Origin: Deltaproteobacteria bacterium
GTDB taxonomy: Bacteria > Desulfobacterota > Desulfobacteria > Desulfobacterales > UBA11574
Length of the DNA stretch: 6,440 nucleotides
Assembly (NCBI GenBank): GCA_019314155.1
Contig: JAFCZV010000239.1
Span: forward strand, 1 to 6,440
Direction: 5' to 3'
The position numbers were made by a program, and so were the translations under genes. The notes under the pieces are model-generated. The model was not told the origin of the DNA. It saw only the letters and a list, made by a program, of their open reading frames with translations, and made no database searches. Positions within the stretch are counted from its first letter, which is position 1. Every line of letters starts with the position of its first letter. Shown here in pieces: positions 1-6,361 of this stretch.

Positions 1-10
1 ACCATGCCTC

Positions 11-216
11 GAAAATCTTGTGATATCTGCAGAGACTGTCGAAAAACCTAAAAAAGACATTTTATAAACCTCTAAGTATCTGATATTATTGTACGATAAT
101 TTCGGGAAAATGCAGAATTTGGACTTTTTCGACAGTCTCACAAGCAATCTGTACTTTTTTTGATTTCGGTTTTAAACCTTCATTTTTTGGTAATTGAAGC
201 TTCAGGTACGATATAT
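11..216. repeat. Dispersed repeat, copy A (degraded, interrupted)
   Basis: This stretch shares two blocks with the intergenic repeat at 1951-2316. The first is TTGTGATATCTGC at 18-30, matching TTGTGATTTCTGC at 2090-2102. The second is 163-206, which I align without gaps to 2273-2316 at 37 of 44 positions. That block contains a short hairpin (AACCTTCA at 175-182 against TGAAGCTT at 195-202, one mismatch) that is perfect in copy B. TACGATATAT at 207-216 also recurs in copies B and C. The terminator-bearing middle of the family is missing here, and its place is taken by the inverted-repeat element at 32-139. No protein is supported: the frame aligned across the copies contains stops. Confidence 0.55.
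32..139. mobile_element. MITE-like element with 15-bp perfect terminal inverted repeats
   Basis: GAGACTGTCGAAAAA at 32-46 is the exact reverse complement of TTTTTCGACAGTCTC at 125-139. The 78 bp between the arms is AT-rich and carries no convincing coding frame. A short non-coding segment with long perfect ends is the form of a miniature inverted-repeat transposable element, or of a solo pair of insertion-sequence ends. It sits directly after the TTGTGATATCTGC block of repeat copy A. I see no clear target-site duplication in the flanks (ending CTGCA and starting ACAAG), so insertion is inferred. A large stem-loop in a transcript is the alternative. Confidence 0.5.
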
Positions 217-348
217 TGACTTGTTTAGATAACTTACCAACCACAATAAAAGGCATCAGATTCCGTTCCAAAATTGATGCCCATCGGTTTGTATCCCCAC
301 CAAAATTATGATATAGCCTTCGAGGCTTATGGCAAGGCTCATACCTGT

Positions 349-1221
349 TTAAGGATCATTGATCAGTCTGAATTTAACTATCAAGGGATTATGGTCGGAA
401 GTAGTTATTTTGACAGAGAGCGCTTTAATGAGTTCCAGCCCTCGGTAGTAGATGTGGTCGACATTATGGCCAAAGACAGTGGCTCGATAGTTTTCGCTAA
501 AAGTTACCGCCTTCAGATCTAGACTGCTGGCTATAGTATCAACAACAGCCATGCGTTCATCATTCCAGGTGTTGAAATCACCGGAAACTATAAGTGGCCC
601 TTGGTGTTTTGACAGTATTTTCTCCAGTTGCTTCAATTGGGCTCGGAAATGTGAAACTGGTAGTGTATAATTGATTAAATGAACATTGGCCACCATTACC
701 ATCTGATTTCCATCGGACAGCGGATATCGGGTGATCAGGATGGTTTTTGGTATTCTGATCAGAGGTTCTTTGTTCCGGAAGGTACATAAAAAACTCGGTT
801 CAACTTTTGAAGCCGTCAACACGCCAGTTTTATTATCCCTGTATTCAAAGGCAAGGGCCAGATCCCAGTGGTTATGCCTTTCCTGCAGTAATCTCGTCAT
901 TGCATCAGTCAGGTAACCTTCCTGAATAATGAGCAGATCTGTGTTATAACTTAGGCGACGAAAATCTTCTTCCCAACCCTCTCTCATCCCTTTCTGTATA
1001 TTCCAGCTTAACAGGCTAAAGCCGTTGGAATCGAGTGCAGCCAGGTGCCCTAACGTCGAAACAATAGGTACCATCAGTGGGTCGGTGCTACAGTTGTCCG
1101 CAATATTTATGGTGCTTTTGTTACCCCGTTGGCTCACTACTAAATTTTGCTCTATAACATAGACACAACCGGCAAGTGTCAACATTGCTGATAATGTAAT
1201 AGCAACTATCAATTTATGCAT
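349..1221 (-). CDS. EEP-superfamily lipoprotein (endonuclease/exonuclease/phosphatase fold)
   Basis: This 290-residue protein is likely a metal-dependent phosphoesterase; the substrate cannot be told (nucleic acid, phosphoinositide or other phosphodiester). The EEP signature is visible in order: SWNIQKG with Asn74, the metal-binding glutamate in LIIQEG (Glu101), His181 in NVHLINY, Asp215 and Asn217 in SGDFNTW, VDHIYY at 254-259, and the terminal catalytic pair Asp276-His277 in TSDHNPL. All key residues are present, so it should be active. The N-terminus is a lipoprotein signal with lipobox LTLAGC and acylated Cys19. The +2 residue is Val rather than Asp, which under the E. coli Lol rule favours the outer membrane. 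The start is supported by GGAG (complement of 1227-1230) five bases upstream. It is divergent from the DUF5329 gene, with 304 bp between starts. Fold confidence is high; biological role unknown. Confidence 0.88.
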   Translation of the reverse strand: MHKLIVAITLSAMLTLAGCVYVIEQNLVVSQRGNKSTINIADNCSTDPLMVPIVSTLGHLAALDSNGFSLLSWNIQKGMREGWEEDFRRLSYNTDLLIIQEGYLTDAMTRLLQERHNHWDLALAFEYRDNKTGVLTASKVEPSFLCTFRNKEPLIRIPKTILITRYPLSDGNQMVMVANVHLINYTLPVSHFRAQLKQLEKILSKHQGPLIVSGDFNTWNDERMAVVDTIASSLDLKAVTFSENYRATVFGHNVDHIYYRGLELIKALSVKITTSDHNPLIVKFRLINDP

Positions 1222-1382
1222 TTACACTCCAACTCTAAATTTATTGCCTTCGGTTTCAAGGTTTTATGATTGGTTATAGGCTTAATTTCGTTTAGAAACA
1301 ATAAAGAATTATAGCCATCACGATTAGGCCGTGTTTTAACGGATTGAGATGCAAACAGGGCTACGATTGATGGTTGTGGTTT

Positions 1383-1411
1383 TTCATAATATGTCAAAAT
1401 TCCAATGTCAA
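1383..1411 (-). promoter_or_regulatory. Candidate sigma-70 promoter for the EEP lipoprotein gene
   Basis: Read on the minus strand, TTGACA (complement of 1406-1411) is followed after 17 bp by TATGAA (complement of 1383-1388). The -35 box is perfect and the -10 matches four of six. It would give a leader of roughly 155 nt before the start at 1221, which is long. A better-looking -10 (TATAAT, complement of 1308-1313) lies closer to the gene but lacks a recognisable -35. Confidence 0.35.
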
Positions 1412-1467
1412 AGGGCCAGTGATCACTTTCAACCAATAAATAATTTCGTTAAAATAAGTATATCCAG

Positions 1468-1495
1468 TTGCAAGGTTATACCAAATTGTTATATG
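1468..1495 (+). promoter_or_regulatory. Weak candidate promoter for the DUF5329 gene
   Basis: TTGCAA at 1468-1473 and TATATG at 1490-1495 are separated by 16 bp and lie about 30 bp before the DUF5329 start. The spacing is acceptable, but both boxes are imperfect in an AT-rich region, where such matches are common. The rest of the 304-bp divergent region shows no other structure I can support. Confidence 0.25.
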
Positions 1496-1525
1496 AATTT
1501 CTTGTCCATACTAATACAAAATTAG

Positions 1526-1903
1526 ATGAAGATCATGCGAAGACTGTTTTTACGTCACCACATAGCTTTTTTACTTATTGCAGCTACTGTACTAATTCCC
1601 ATCGAAAGTCAGGCTGATACAGAGATAGAGATCAAACACATCATAGAGTATATTGAAAATTCCAAATGTACCTTTATCCGTAATGGGAAGGAGTACAATA
1701 CAAAAGAAGCGCTCGTGCATATCCTAAACAAGTATGAATATACGAAACGCTGGATAAAGTCAGCAGAAGATTTTATTAAATATACGGCGACAAAAAGCAG
1801 TATGTCTGGTCGACTCTATACAGTACGGTGCGATGGACGGGAAATTTTATGTGCTGAGTGGTTATCAGAAGAACTTAACCGGTTTAGGAAAAAACCTGAG
1901 TAA
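1526..1903 (+). CDS. DUF5329-type small secreted protein
   Basis: A 125-residue protein with a cleavable signal peptide: basic start (KIMRRLFLRHH), hydrophobic core at about 13-25, and a likely cut after SQA at residue 30. The mature part carries the pattern I recognise as DUF5329: a YIENSKCTFIRNGKEY segment at 42-57, SAEDFI at 79-84, and ATKSSMSGRLYTVRC at 88-102. The matching pair of conserved cysteines, Cys48 and Cys102, plus Cys109, could form a periplasmic disulfide. The family has no known biochemical role, so none is assigned. Met1 and Met4 (1526 or 1535) are both possible starts; neither has a strong Shine-Dalgarno, and the signal peptide works with either. The gene stands alone, with a terminator about 256 bp after the stop, inside the repeat. 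Confidence 0.85.
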   Translation: MKIMRRLFLRHHIAFLLIAATVLIPIESQADTEIEIKHIIEYIENSKCTFIRNGKEYNTKEALVHILNKYEYTKRWIKSAEDFIKYTATKSSMSGRLYTVRCDGREILCAEWLSEELNRFRKKPE

Positions 1904-2050
1904 CTTAAGTGTTTGACTATCGGGAAAAATATTTCTGTCTTCAATCCTCAATTCAGACTGCTCTAATATGGTTACGATTTCGATATGAAATCATCAACCC
2001 CAAACCTTTGATATCTGCAATAAAATAAAACTATCAGTGGCCTGATTTTT

Positions 2051-2077
2051 TTGTGATACCTTAATACGATATCACAA
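2051..2077. repeat. Palindrome TTGTGATA-N11-TATCACAA (site 1)
   Basis: TTGTGATA at 2051-2058 and TATCACAA at 2070-2077 are perfect inverted 8-mers with an 11-bp spacer. The same arms and spacer length recur at 6148-6174 with a different spacer sequence. Conserved arms with a variable spacer fit either a dimeric protein's binding site or a small mobile palindrome. It is not a CRP site: the TGTGA/TCACA cores are 15 bp apart, not 6. Confidence 0.6.
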
Positions 2078-2159
2078 CCTGATCTAACCTTGTGATTTCT
2101 GCTATGTATCCAAAATCTTAACAGTGGGTTCAGAACCTGTGATATCGTTTTTTTAACAG

Positions 2160-2191
2160 GGCAAACTTATTTCGCTGGGTTTGCCTTTTTT
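2160..2191 (+). terminator. Rho-independent terminator in repeat copy B
   Basis: GGCAAAC (2160-2166) pairs with GTTTGCC (2179-2185) across a 12-nt loop, followed directly by six T residues (2186-2191). It lies in the sense orientation about 256 bp after the DUF5329 stop and is the first strong terminator there. It also separates that unit from the promoter of the large gene. Confidence 0.75.
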
Positions 2192-2341
2192 GCATTTCTG
2201 TAAGAAATACGATATATGTACTGAACGAGACTCGGTTTCAGGTTGTGCTTTTGGCAAGCTATTCCCAGTTCCATTTCGGCTACAAACCTTCACTTTTCGG
2301 AAATTGAAGGTTCAGGCCCTGTATCAATACTTTTTAACTAA

Positions 2342-2389
2342 AGTGACCGAATCTATATCTTGTGTAGTGACCGAATCTATATCTTGTGT
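2342..2389. repeat. Perfect 24-bp tandem duplication
   Basis: The 24-bp unit starting AGTGACCGAATCTATATC occurs twice, head to tail, without a mismatch (2342-2365 and 2366-2389). Identity between the units suggests a recent duplication by slippage or, less likely, a paired protein-binding site. It lies between repeat copy B and the promoter of the large gene, about 230 bp upstream of the -35 box. Confidence 0.9.
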
Positions 2390-2616
2390 TTCTTATCTGA
2401 AATTACCAGCAAAATAACTCCATCTTTCAAAACAATATCCAACTAATGTATAATATCCTTTAATAATGACTATTTCGCTTAAATAATAATAGATTGCTAA
2501 AAGAGGGCCCAATATGACAATTATACGCTCATACATCCTTCTGTAATATTTTGAACATTAATCATATATGTCTGATATGGCTTTCTGGTCGGGAATTATT
2601 TTTAAGCGATTCCTCC
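2390..2616. other. AT-rich spacer with no supported gene
   Basis: This stretch is AT-rich and I find no credible coding region or RNA gene. A TATAAT at 2449-2454 has only a partial -35 (TTCAAA, 2426-2431, 17-bp spacing). A 10-codon frame from 2514 is preceded by AGAGG but too short to call. Both are treated as chance. Confidence 0.5.
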
Positions 2617-2645
2617 TTGACAACAATTCCTCATTTCCCTATAAT
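2617..2645 (+). promoter_or_regulatory. Full-consensus sigma-70 promoter for the 1037-aa gene
   Basis: TTGACA at 2617-2622 and TATAAT at 2640-2645 match both consensus hexamers exactly, with the ideal 17-bp spacer. Transcription would begin near 2652, giving a leader of about 36 nt before the ATG at 2688. Exact consensus at optimal spacing is uncommon and predicts strong, housekeeping-type transcription. No overlapping operator palindrome is visible, although the 24-bp tandem duplication lies upstream. Confidence 0.8.
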
Positions 2646-2687
2646 TTATTTAAAAAAAAGACAACATTGTCAGTTTGAGAACACTCT

Positions 2688-5600
2688 ATGAAGCTTTGTG
2701 AAAAATGCGGGCAATTAGTGGCAGAAGAAATCATGACCTGCCCCTCATGCGGTAGCGAGGTTCGCGAAGGTAGGAAATATATTGATGATTACCGGATCCT
2801 AGAGATTCTCCATGAGGGATACTCCAGCATACTTTGCCGGGCTATCAAGGACGGCGTGGAGAAGCCGGTGATGATTCGAATCTTCACACCTCAATCTGGA
2901 GTGGACAAGAAGATAGCCGACCGTCTTAAACAGGAATTGGAGGAACTTAAGAAACTTCCTGAGGATTACTTCGTAAGGCACCTTGAGATCCAGAGATCTC
3001 AAGACGGACTGTGGTATCGCGTCAGCGAATGGATTGATGTTGAGAGTTGGGGAACCTTGTTAGCTTCAGGCATCCTCCAAGACTATCGTGTAGCTTTCGA
3101 TCTTTTTTGCAGGATAGCCTCTATTCTTGAGGGCCTCCACCAAATCGGACACATCATTCCCCATCTTATTTTGGATGACATAATTATTTTTAAAGGAGAA
3201 CAGGAGAAGCTAGAATTAAAAATCGATTACAAACTTTCTCGATTTCTGGACCCAAAAATGGATCAACCCGGACCCATGTTGAAGAAACTTCTTTCCTGTC
3301 ATCCAGACATTATCAACAACCGGCCCCTAAATGTCAGAAGTGATATCTGGTCTTTGGGCAAGATTTTTGTGGAACTACTTACTGCTGACCATGAAGCCAC
3401 GGATTTTCAGGCCAAAATTAATGAACTGCCACTTCCCCATGAAGTTGAAGTTCTGTTTAAAATCATGCTGGCTGACGATCCAGACCTCCGCCCACGGTCC
3501 ATGGCGGAAGTAGCCGAAACCCTGGCTCAGGTTAAAGATAAAGAGATTGAAGCAATTAGTCGGAGCCGTCGAGAATTAACTCCGGCTCCAATGCATGAAA
3601 TCAGGGGAATCAAGAAAAGGATCAGCCTGTTAGCGATAATTATGACTGTGCTGGTTGCGCTTGGAGGCTTTGCTTGGTTCTACTTCGCCTATAAAGAAGG
3701 AGATAGCGAGGCCACCCTTAAAGATTACGCTAATCAATACGCCGGCTCCGTGGCCTTTTTGCTGGTTGAATACTGGTTGGATGATGGCGAAACTATTGTT
3801 TACCGCAATAAAACTGAGGGCACCGCTTTTCTTGTAGATAAAGGCGGCTACCTATTAACCAGCCGCCATGTTGCTTGTCCCTGGTTGGAGGACGGCAGGC
3901 TGTTTGCACTCATCAACAGGCTCAGGCAGTTTCAGCGAACACCCAGCTTAGGATATCGAGTGTTTTTATGGTTTGAAGGTGAAAAAGCTTTCAAGCGCTT
4001 ACCCGGTTTATCAGGCAGGGCTGATTTGGATGACATCTATTTTCTCGAATCTGCTTTCAGCACAGAAAAAATCCCCCGATTGATCATCGCCGGAGTGGCC
4101 AGGCCACCAATTAAGACCTGGCAACTGGTCAAATCACCGCTTAAGGATGACTTCGCTGTCTTTAAGATAGATCGAGTACCTGATGGGTTAAATCCCCTGC
4201 CCTTGGACCTTAAGTTGGAAACGCCAAAAATCCCCAGACTTTCGCCGGTTATTACATTGGGGTTTCCGCTCGGCAGCCAAACCCAGGCAACTACCGTTAA
4301 TGTTAGTGTGACCAAGGGGCACGTCCGCCGTACTTTTGAAAATTTGATTCAGGTTGATACTTCTATCCATAGAGGTAACAGTGGCGGGCCTATCATCGAT
4401 ATTCGCGGCAAGGTCATCGGCATCGCTTCAAGCGTGGCTATGGACTGGGCAACCGGGCCGGTACCAGTAGCCACACTCTTATCGGACATGGGGATGGTGT
4501 TGCCAATCACCAAGGCAGCGGCTTTTCTTCAAGATTTGAAAGCCGGCCATGTAAAATGGAACGGGATCCTAGATCTATCCATTGATACCAAATTAAAACA
4601 AATCACTAAGATGGCCGAACAGGGGCGATGGGTTGAGGCTCAAACGCTGGCAGATAAAGAACTGAAACTGAGTTTTGACCCGGCACTGGTCATGGCAGCA
4701 GGGATGATGCACTTCTGCTCCGGAGACCATAAAGGAAGCCGACATCTTTTCGGTCAGGCTTTATCACTGGATGATGAAAATGATCATGCAAGGCTAATGC
4801 TTTTTTTAATCGATTGGTTGGCCAGCCAATCGAATGAAAGTCACTATCGCCGTGAGTTATTGGCACTGGACTGGCGATCACCATCTGAGTTCTTCGGCCA
4901 TCTTGTTAGGATTTTGGAAGGCCATATAGGCGGTAAATTAGCCCTCAAAGGTGGGTACTCTAAATCTGAGAAGAGTTGGATTCACTACGTAGTCGGTCTT
5001 ATTCTAACAAAACGTGGAGATCTGGAGGGCTCGGAAAGTCTGCTAAAAAGAGCCGTTCTGGCAGTTGATAGCAAAGAGTGGGTATTTTTTCTGGCACTCT
5101 CTAAGCTGAAACAAGTGCAACGGCAAAGGATGTCATCATTAAAAAATGCATCCAAGAGAACCAAATATCAGACTCAGGTTGAGGCCTTTGCACAAACTAT
5201 TCAAAAAGATCTTTCATCCAAAGCAAAACGCCGGGCTGAGCTTGAACCCCTGATTGCCAAGTTTAAACATGGTTCCATGAGTCCACGGGACAAGCAAGCT
5301 GTTTTGGAAAAAATACTTGAGAAAGATAAAACAAACGGAGAAATCCTTCTCTGGTTGGTTTACTATAGCGCTATGGATGAGTCCTGGAGTCAGGCGCTGG
5401 AATATGTTCAGACTTTTCTTAAGATTGAGGGGCGAGAAAGCGCGGGTCGTTTAAATCTCGGTTTGCTACAACCCGAAATTTTTTACAATATTGGACATGA
5501 AGAGAAGGCTAAGGCCAAGCTTGAGGAATACAAACAACGAACCAAAGATCCGTGGTATCGGGCTATTGGCGAGTGCCTCATGGATGAACGGACAGAACAA

Positions 5601-5801
5601 TCCTTGATAGAAAAAGCCGGAGAAAGCCCCGGGCATATAATTACAGCGCATACAGCCCTGGGGTTCTGGGCGGAAGGGTCCGGGGATAAAAAGAAGGCCA
5701 TCAGACATTATAAAGAAGCTCTCGGGTCGTATATGGATGAAAGGATTGAATACGAGTTTGCCATTGAGCGAATCAAGAAGTTAAGGCAAATTTCAGAATA
5801 G
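2688..5801 (+). CDS. Zinc ribbon, pseudokinase, membrane helix, trypsin-like protease, TPR protein
   Basis: A 1037-residue multidomain protein. Residues 1-25: zinc ribbon (CEKC at 4-7, CPSC at 18-21). About 33-285: protein-kinase fold, recognisable from the hinge (VSEWIDVESW, 112-121), SDIWSLGKIFVELLT (218-232) and RPRSMAEV (268-275), but degenerate: no GxGxxG loop, the VAIK lysine is Arg64, and HRD reads IPH (His159 in place of Asp). Only the DFG aspartate (Asp180, in DYK) remains, so catalysis is unlikely. 312-334: one membrane helix after basic GIKKR, predicting N-in. About 345-620: trypsin/DegP-like protease with His394 (TSRHV), Asp488 (DDFAVF) and Ser565 (GNSGGP) intact, no PDZ seen. About 628-1037: TPR-like helical repeats. 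The start lies just ahead of the first CxxC; the ribosome site is weak (TTGAGA, 2675-2680). It is a single-gene unit. Domain calls are strong; the role (pseudokinase sensing coupled to periplasmic proteolysis) is inference. Confidence 0.9.
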   Translation: MKLCEKCGQLVAEEIMTCPSCGSEVREGRKYIDDYRILEILHEGYSSILCRAIKDGVEKPVMIRIFTPQSGVDKKIADRLKQELEELKKLPEDYFVRHLEIQRSQDGLWYRVSEWIDVESWGTLLASGILQDYRVAFDLFCRIASILEGLHQIGHIIPHLILDDIIIFKGEQEKLELKIDYKLSRFLDPKMDQPGPMLKKLLSCHPDIINNRPLNVRSDIWSLGKIFVELLTADHEATDFQAKINELPLPHEVEVLFKIMLADDPDLRPRSMAEVAETLAQVKDKEIEAISRSRRELTPAPMHEIRGIKKRISLLAIIMTVLVALGGFAWFYFAYKEGDSEATLKDYANQYAGSVAFLLVEYWLDDGETIVYRNKTEGTAFLVDKGGYLLTSRHVACPWLEDGRLFALINRLRQFQRTPSLGYRVFLWFEGEKAFKRLPGLSGRADLDDIYFLESAFSTEKIPRLIIAGVARPPIKTWQLVKSPLKDDFAVFKIDRVPDGLNPLPLDLKLETPKIPRLSPVITLGFPLGSQTQATTVNVSVTKGHVRRTFENLIQVDTSIHRGNSGGPIIDIRGKVIGIASSVAMDWATGPVPVATLLSDMGMVLPITKAAAFLQDLKAGHVKWNGILDLSIDTKLKQITKMAEQGRWVEAQTLADKELKLSFDPALVMAAGMMHFCSGDHKGSRHLFGQALSLDDENDHARLMLFLIDWLASQSNESHYRRELLALDWRSPSEFFGHLVRILEGHIGGKLALKGGYSKSEKSWIHYVVGLILTKRGDLEGSESLLKRAVLAVDSKEWVFFLALSKLKQVQRQRMSSLKNASKRTKYQTQVEAFAQTIQKDLSSKAKRRAELEPLIAKFKHGSMSPRDKQAVLEKILEKDKTNGEILLWLVYYSAMDESWSQALEYVQTFLKIEGRESAGRLNLGLLQPEIFYNIGHEEKAKAKLEEYKQRTKDPWYRAIGECLMDERTEQSLIEKAGESPGHIITAHTALGFWAEGSGDKKKAIRHYKEALGSYMDERIEYEFAIERIKKLRQISE

Positions 5802-5894
5802 TCATTTAATTACGACCTCGCAACCCAACATATTATGTAAGCACCAATTCTAATTTTTCCTCTGGGAATTTGCGACTTCTCCCTTAAGCATACA

Positions 5895-6125
5895 ATTCAG
5901 ACCACTCTGATATAGTAACGATTTCGCTTTGAAATCTTCCACCCAAAACCTGTGATTTCTGCTATAAATTACAGGTTTTTGAGGTCCTAAATTATTTGGG
6001 ATATCGTTTTTTAATAAGGGCAAATCCTTTATCGGGGGTTTGCCTTTTTTGCATTTTTGTAACAAATACGATATATGTACTGGAAGTTGAAATGCTTGAA
6101 CCTGTTTTTATGGCAAGATATTCCA
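5895..6125. repeat. Dispersed intergenic repeat, copy C
   Basis: 5895-5968 matches 1951-2024 (61 of 74 positions) and 6000-6082 matches 2141-2223 (about 80 percent). Weaker similarity runs through GGCAAGATATTCC at 6113-6125, the counterpart of 2253-2265. The two blocks are joined by a short segment with ACAGGTTTTTGAGG, where copy B instead has a longer insert. The aligned frame from TTGCATTT has an early stop here but not in copy B, so conservation is not at protein level. 5802-5894 just before it shows only faint similarity to 1930-1950 and nothing else. Confidence 0.75.
6019..6050 (+). terminator. Rho-independent terminator in repeat copy C
   Basis: GGCAAATCC (6019-6027) pairs with GGGTTTGCC (6036-6044), including one G-U pair, around an 8-nt loop, followed by six T residues (6045-6050). 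It lies 217 bp after the stop of the large gene in the sense orientation. Compared with the copy B hairpin, the outer stem and T-tract are conserved while the loop has diverged, as expected if termination is selected. Confidence 0.78.
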
Positions 6126-6147
6126 AGAAAAAAGCAGGGCATAATTT

Positions 6148-6174
6148 TTGTGATATCATATTACCGTATCACAA
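6148..6174. repeat. Palindrome TTGTGATA-N11-TATCACAA (site 2)
   Basis: TTGTGATA at 6148-6155 and TATCACAA at 6167-6174 are perfect inverted arms with the same 11-bp spacing as site 1, but the spacers differ in sequence. A further TATCACAA half-site lies at 6203-6210. In copy B the palindrome sits before the terminator, here after it, so it has moved independently or been placed for a function. The remaining 6176-6361 shows no gene, only a weak promoter-like TTGACC-N17-TAAGAA at 6258-6286. Confidence 0.6.
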
Positions 6175-6361
6175 TTCCGAGTGAACAAAGATACTTGCAA
6201 GGTATCACAAGAATCAAAACAGGTCCGATTCGTATAATCTCCATTACGTATCTCAGGTTGACCTATTTGTGTGATCTTGGTAAGAAATCCATACTTTTTA
6301 TTATTTCAGGTAGCCAGCAACTTTTATTACCATAACTGAGCGCAAACAAAATGAAGAGATT

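Larger units (their letters stand above)
1951..2316. repeat. Dispersed intergenic repeat, copy B
   Basis: This non-coding block is related to copy C downstream of the large gene. 1951-2024 matches 5895-5968 at 61 of 74 positions (hand count, no gaps). 2141-2223 matches 6000-6082 at roughly 80 percent, including an intrinsic terminator hairpin and the tract TTTTTTGCATTT followed by AATACGATATATGTACTG. Similarity continues weakly through GGCAAGCTATTCC at 2253-2265. Copy B carries about 70 bp not found at the same place in copy C, holding a TTGTGATA palindrome and a second TGTGATTTCTGCTAT block. Its right end (2273-2316) matches copy A and contains a perfect 8-bp hairpin, AACCTTCA at 2285-2292 with TGAAGGTT at 2305-2312. 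Confidence 0.75.

Noticed and set aside
86..271. 61-codon minus-strand frame
   Set aside because: It spans half of the inverted-repeat element and the repeat hairpin, so its composition comes from repeats; no motif is visible.
315..327. Hairpin AGCCT-TCG-AGGCT just downstream of the EEP stop, as a terminator
   Set aside because: Only five pairs with a three-base loop and no proper T-run on the minus strand.
274..522. 82-codon forward frame antisense to the 3' end of the EEP gene
   Set aside because: Most of it is antisense to a well-supported gene, and its unique 5' part matches nothing I recognise.
1209..1436. 75-codon minus-strand frame upstream of, and overlapping, the EEP lipoprotein start
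   Set aside because: No ribosome site, no recognisable motif, and it would cover the likely promoter and the GGAG site of the real gene.
2181..2417. 78-codon forward frame over repeat copy B and the tandem duplication
   Set aside because: It starts at TTG inside the terminator stem, has no ribosome site, and the aligned frame in repeat copy C hits a stop soon after the conserved block; it is repeat sequence read by chance.
1222..2687. Integron attC sites or CRISPR repeats in the long gaps
   Set aside because: The repeats lack attC core sites (RYYYAAC/GTTRRRY pairs in the right places) and there are no regularly spaced short repeats with unique spacers.
4811..4832. Near-perfect 22-bp palindrome CGATTGGTTGGCCAGCCAATCG
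   Set aside because: Inside the large coding region with no partner copy; explained by codon choice in a TPR helix.
5996..6335. Two forward frames of 62 and 86 codons downstream of the large gene
   Set aside because: They run through the copy C terminator region and the palindrome, overlap each other, and are not conserved in copy B.
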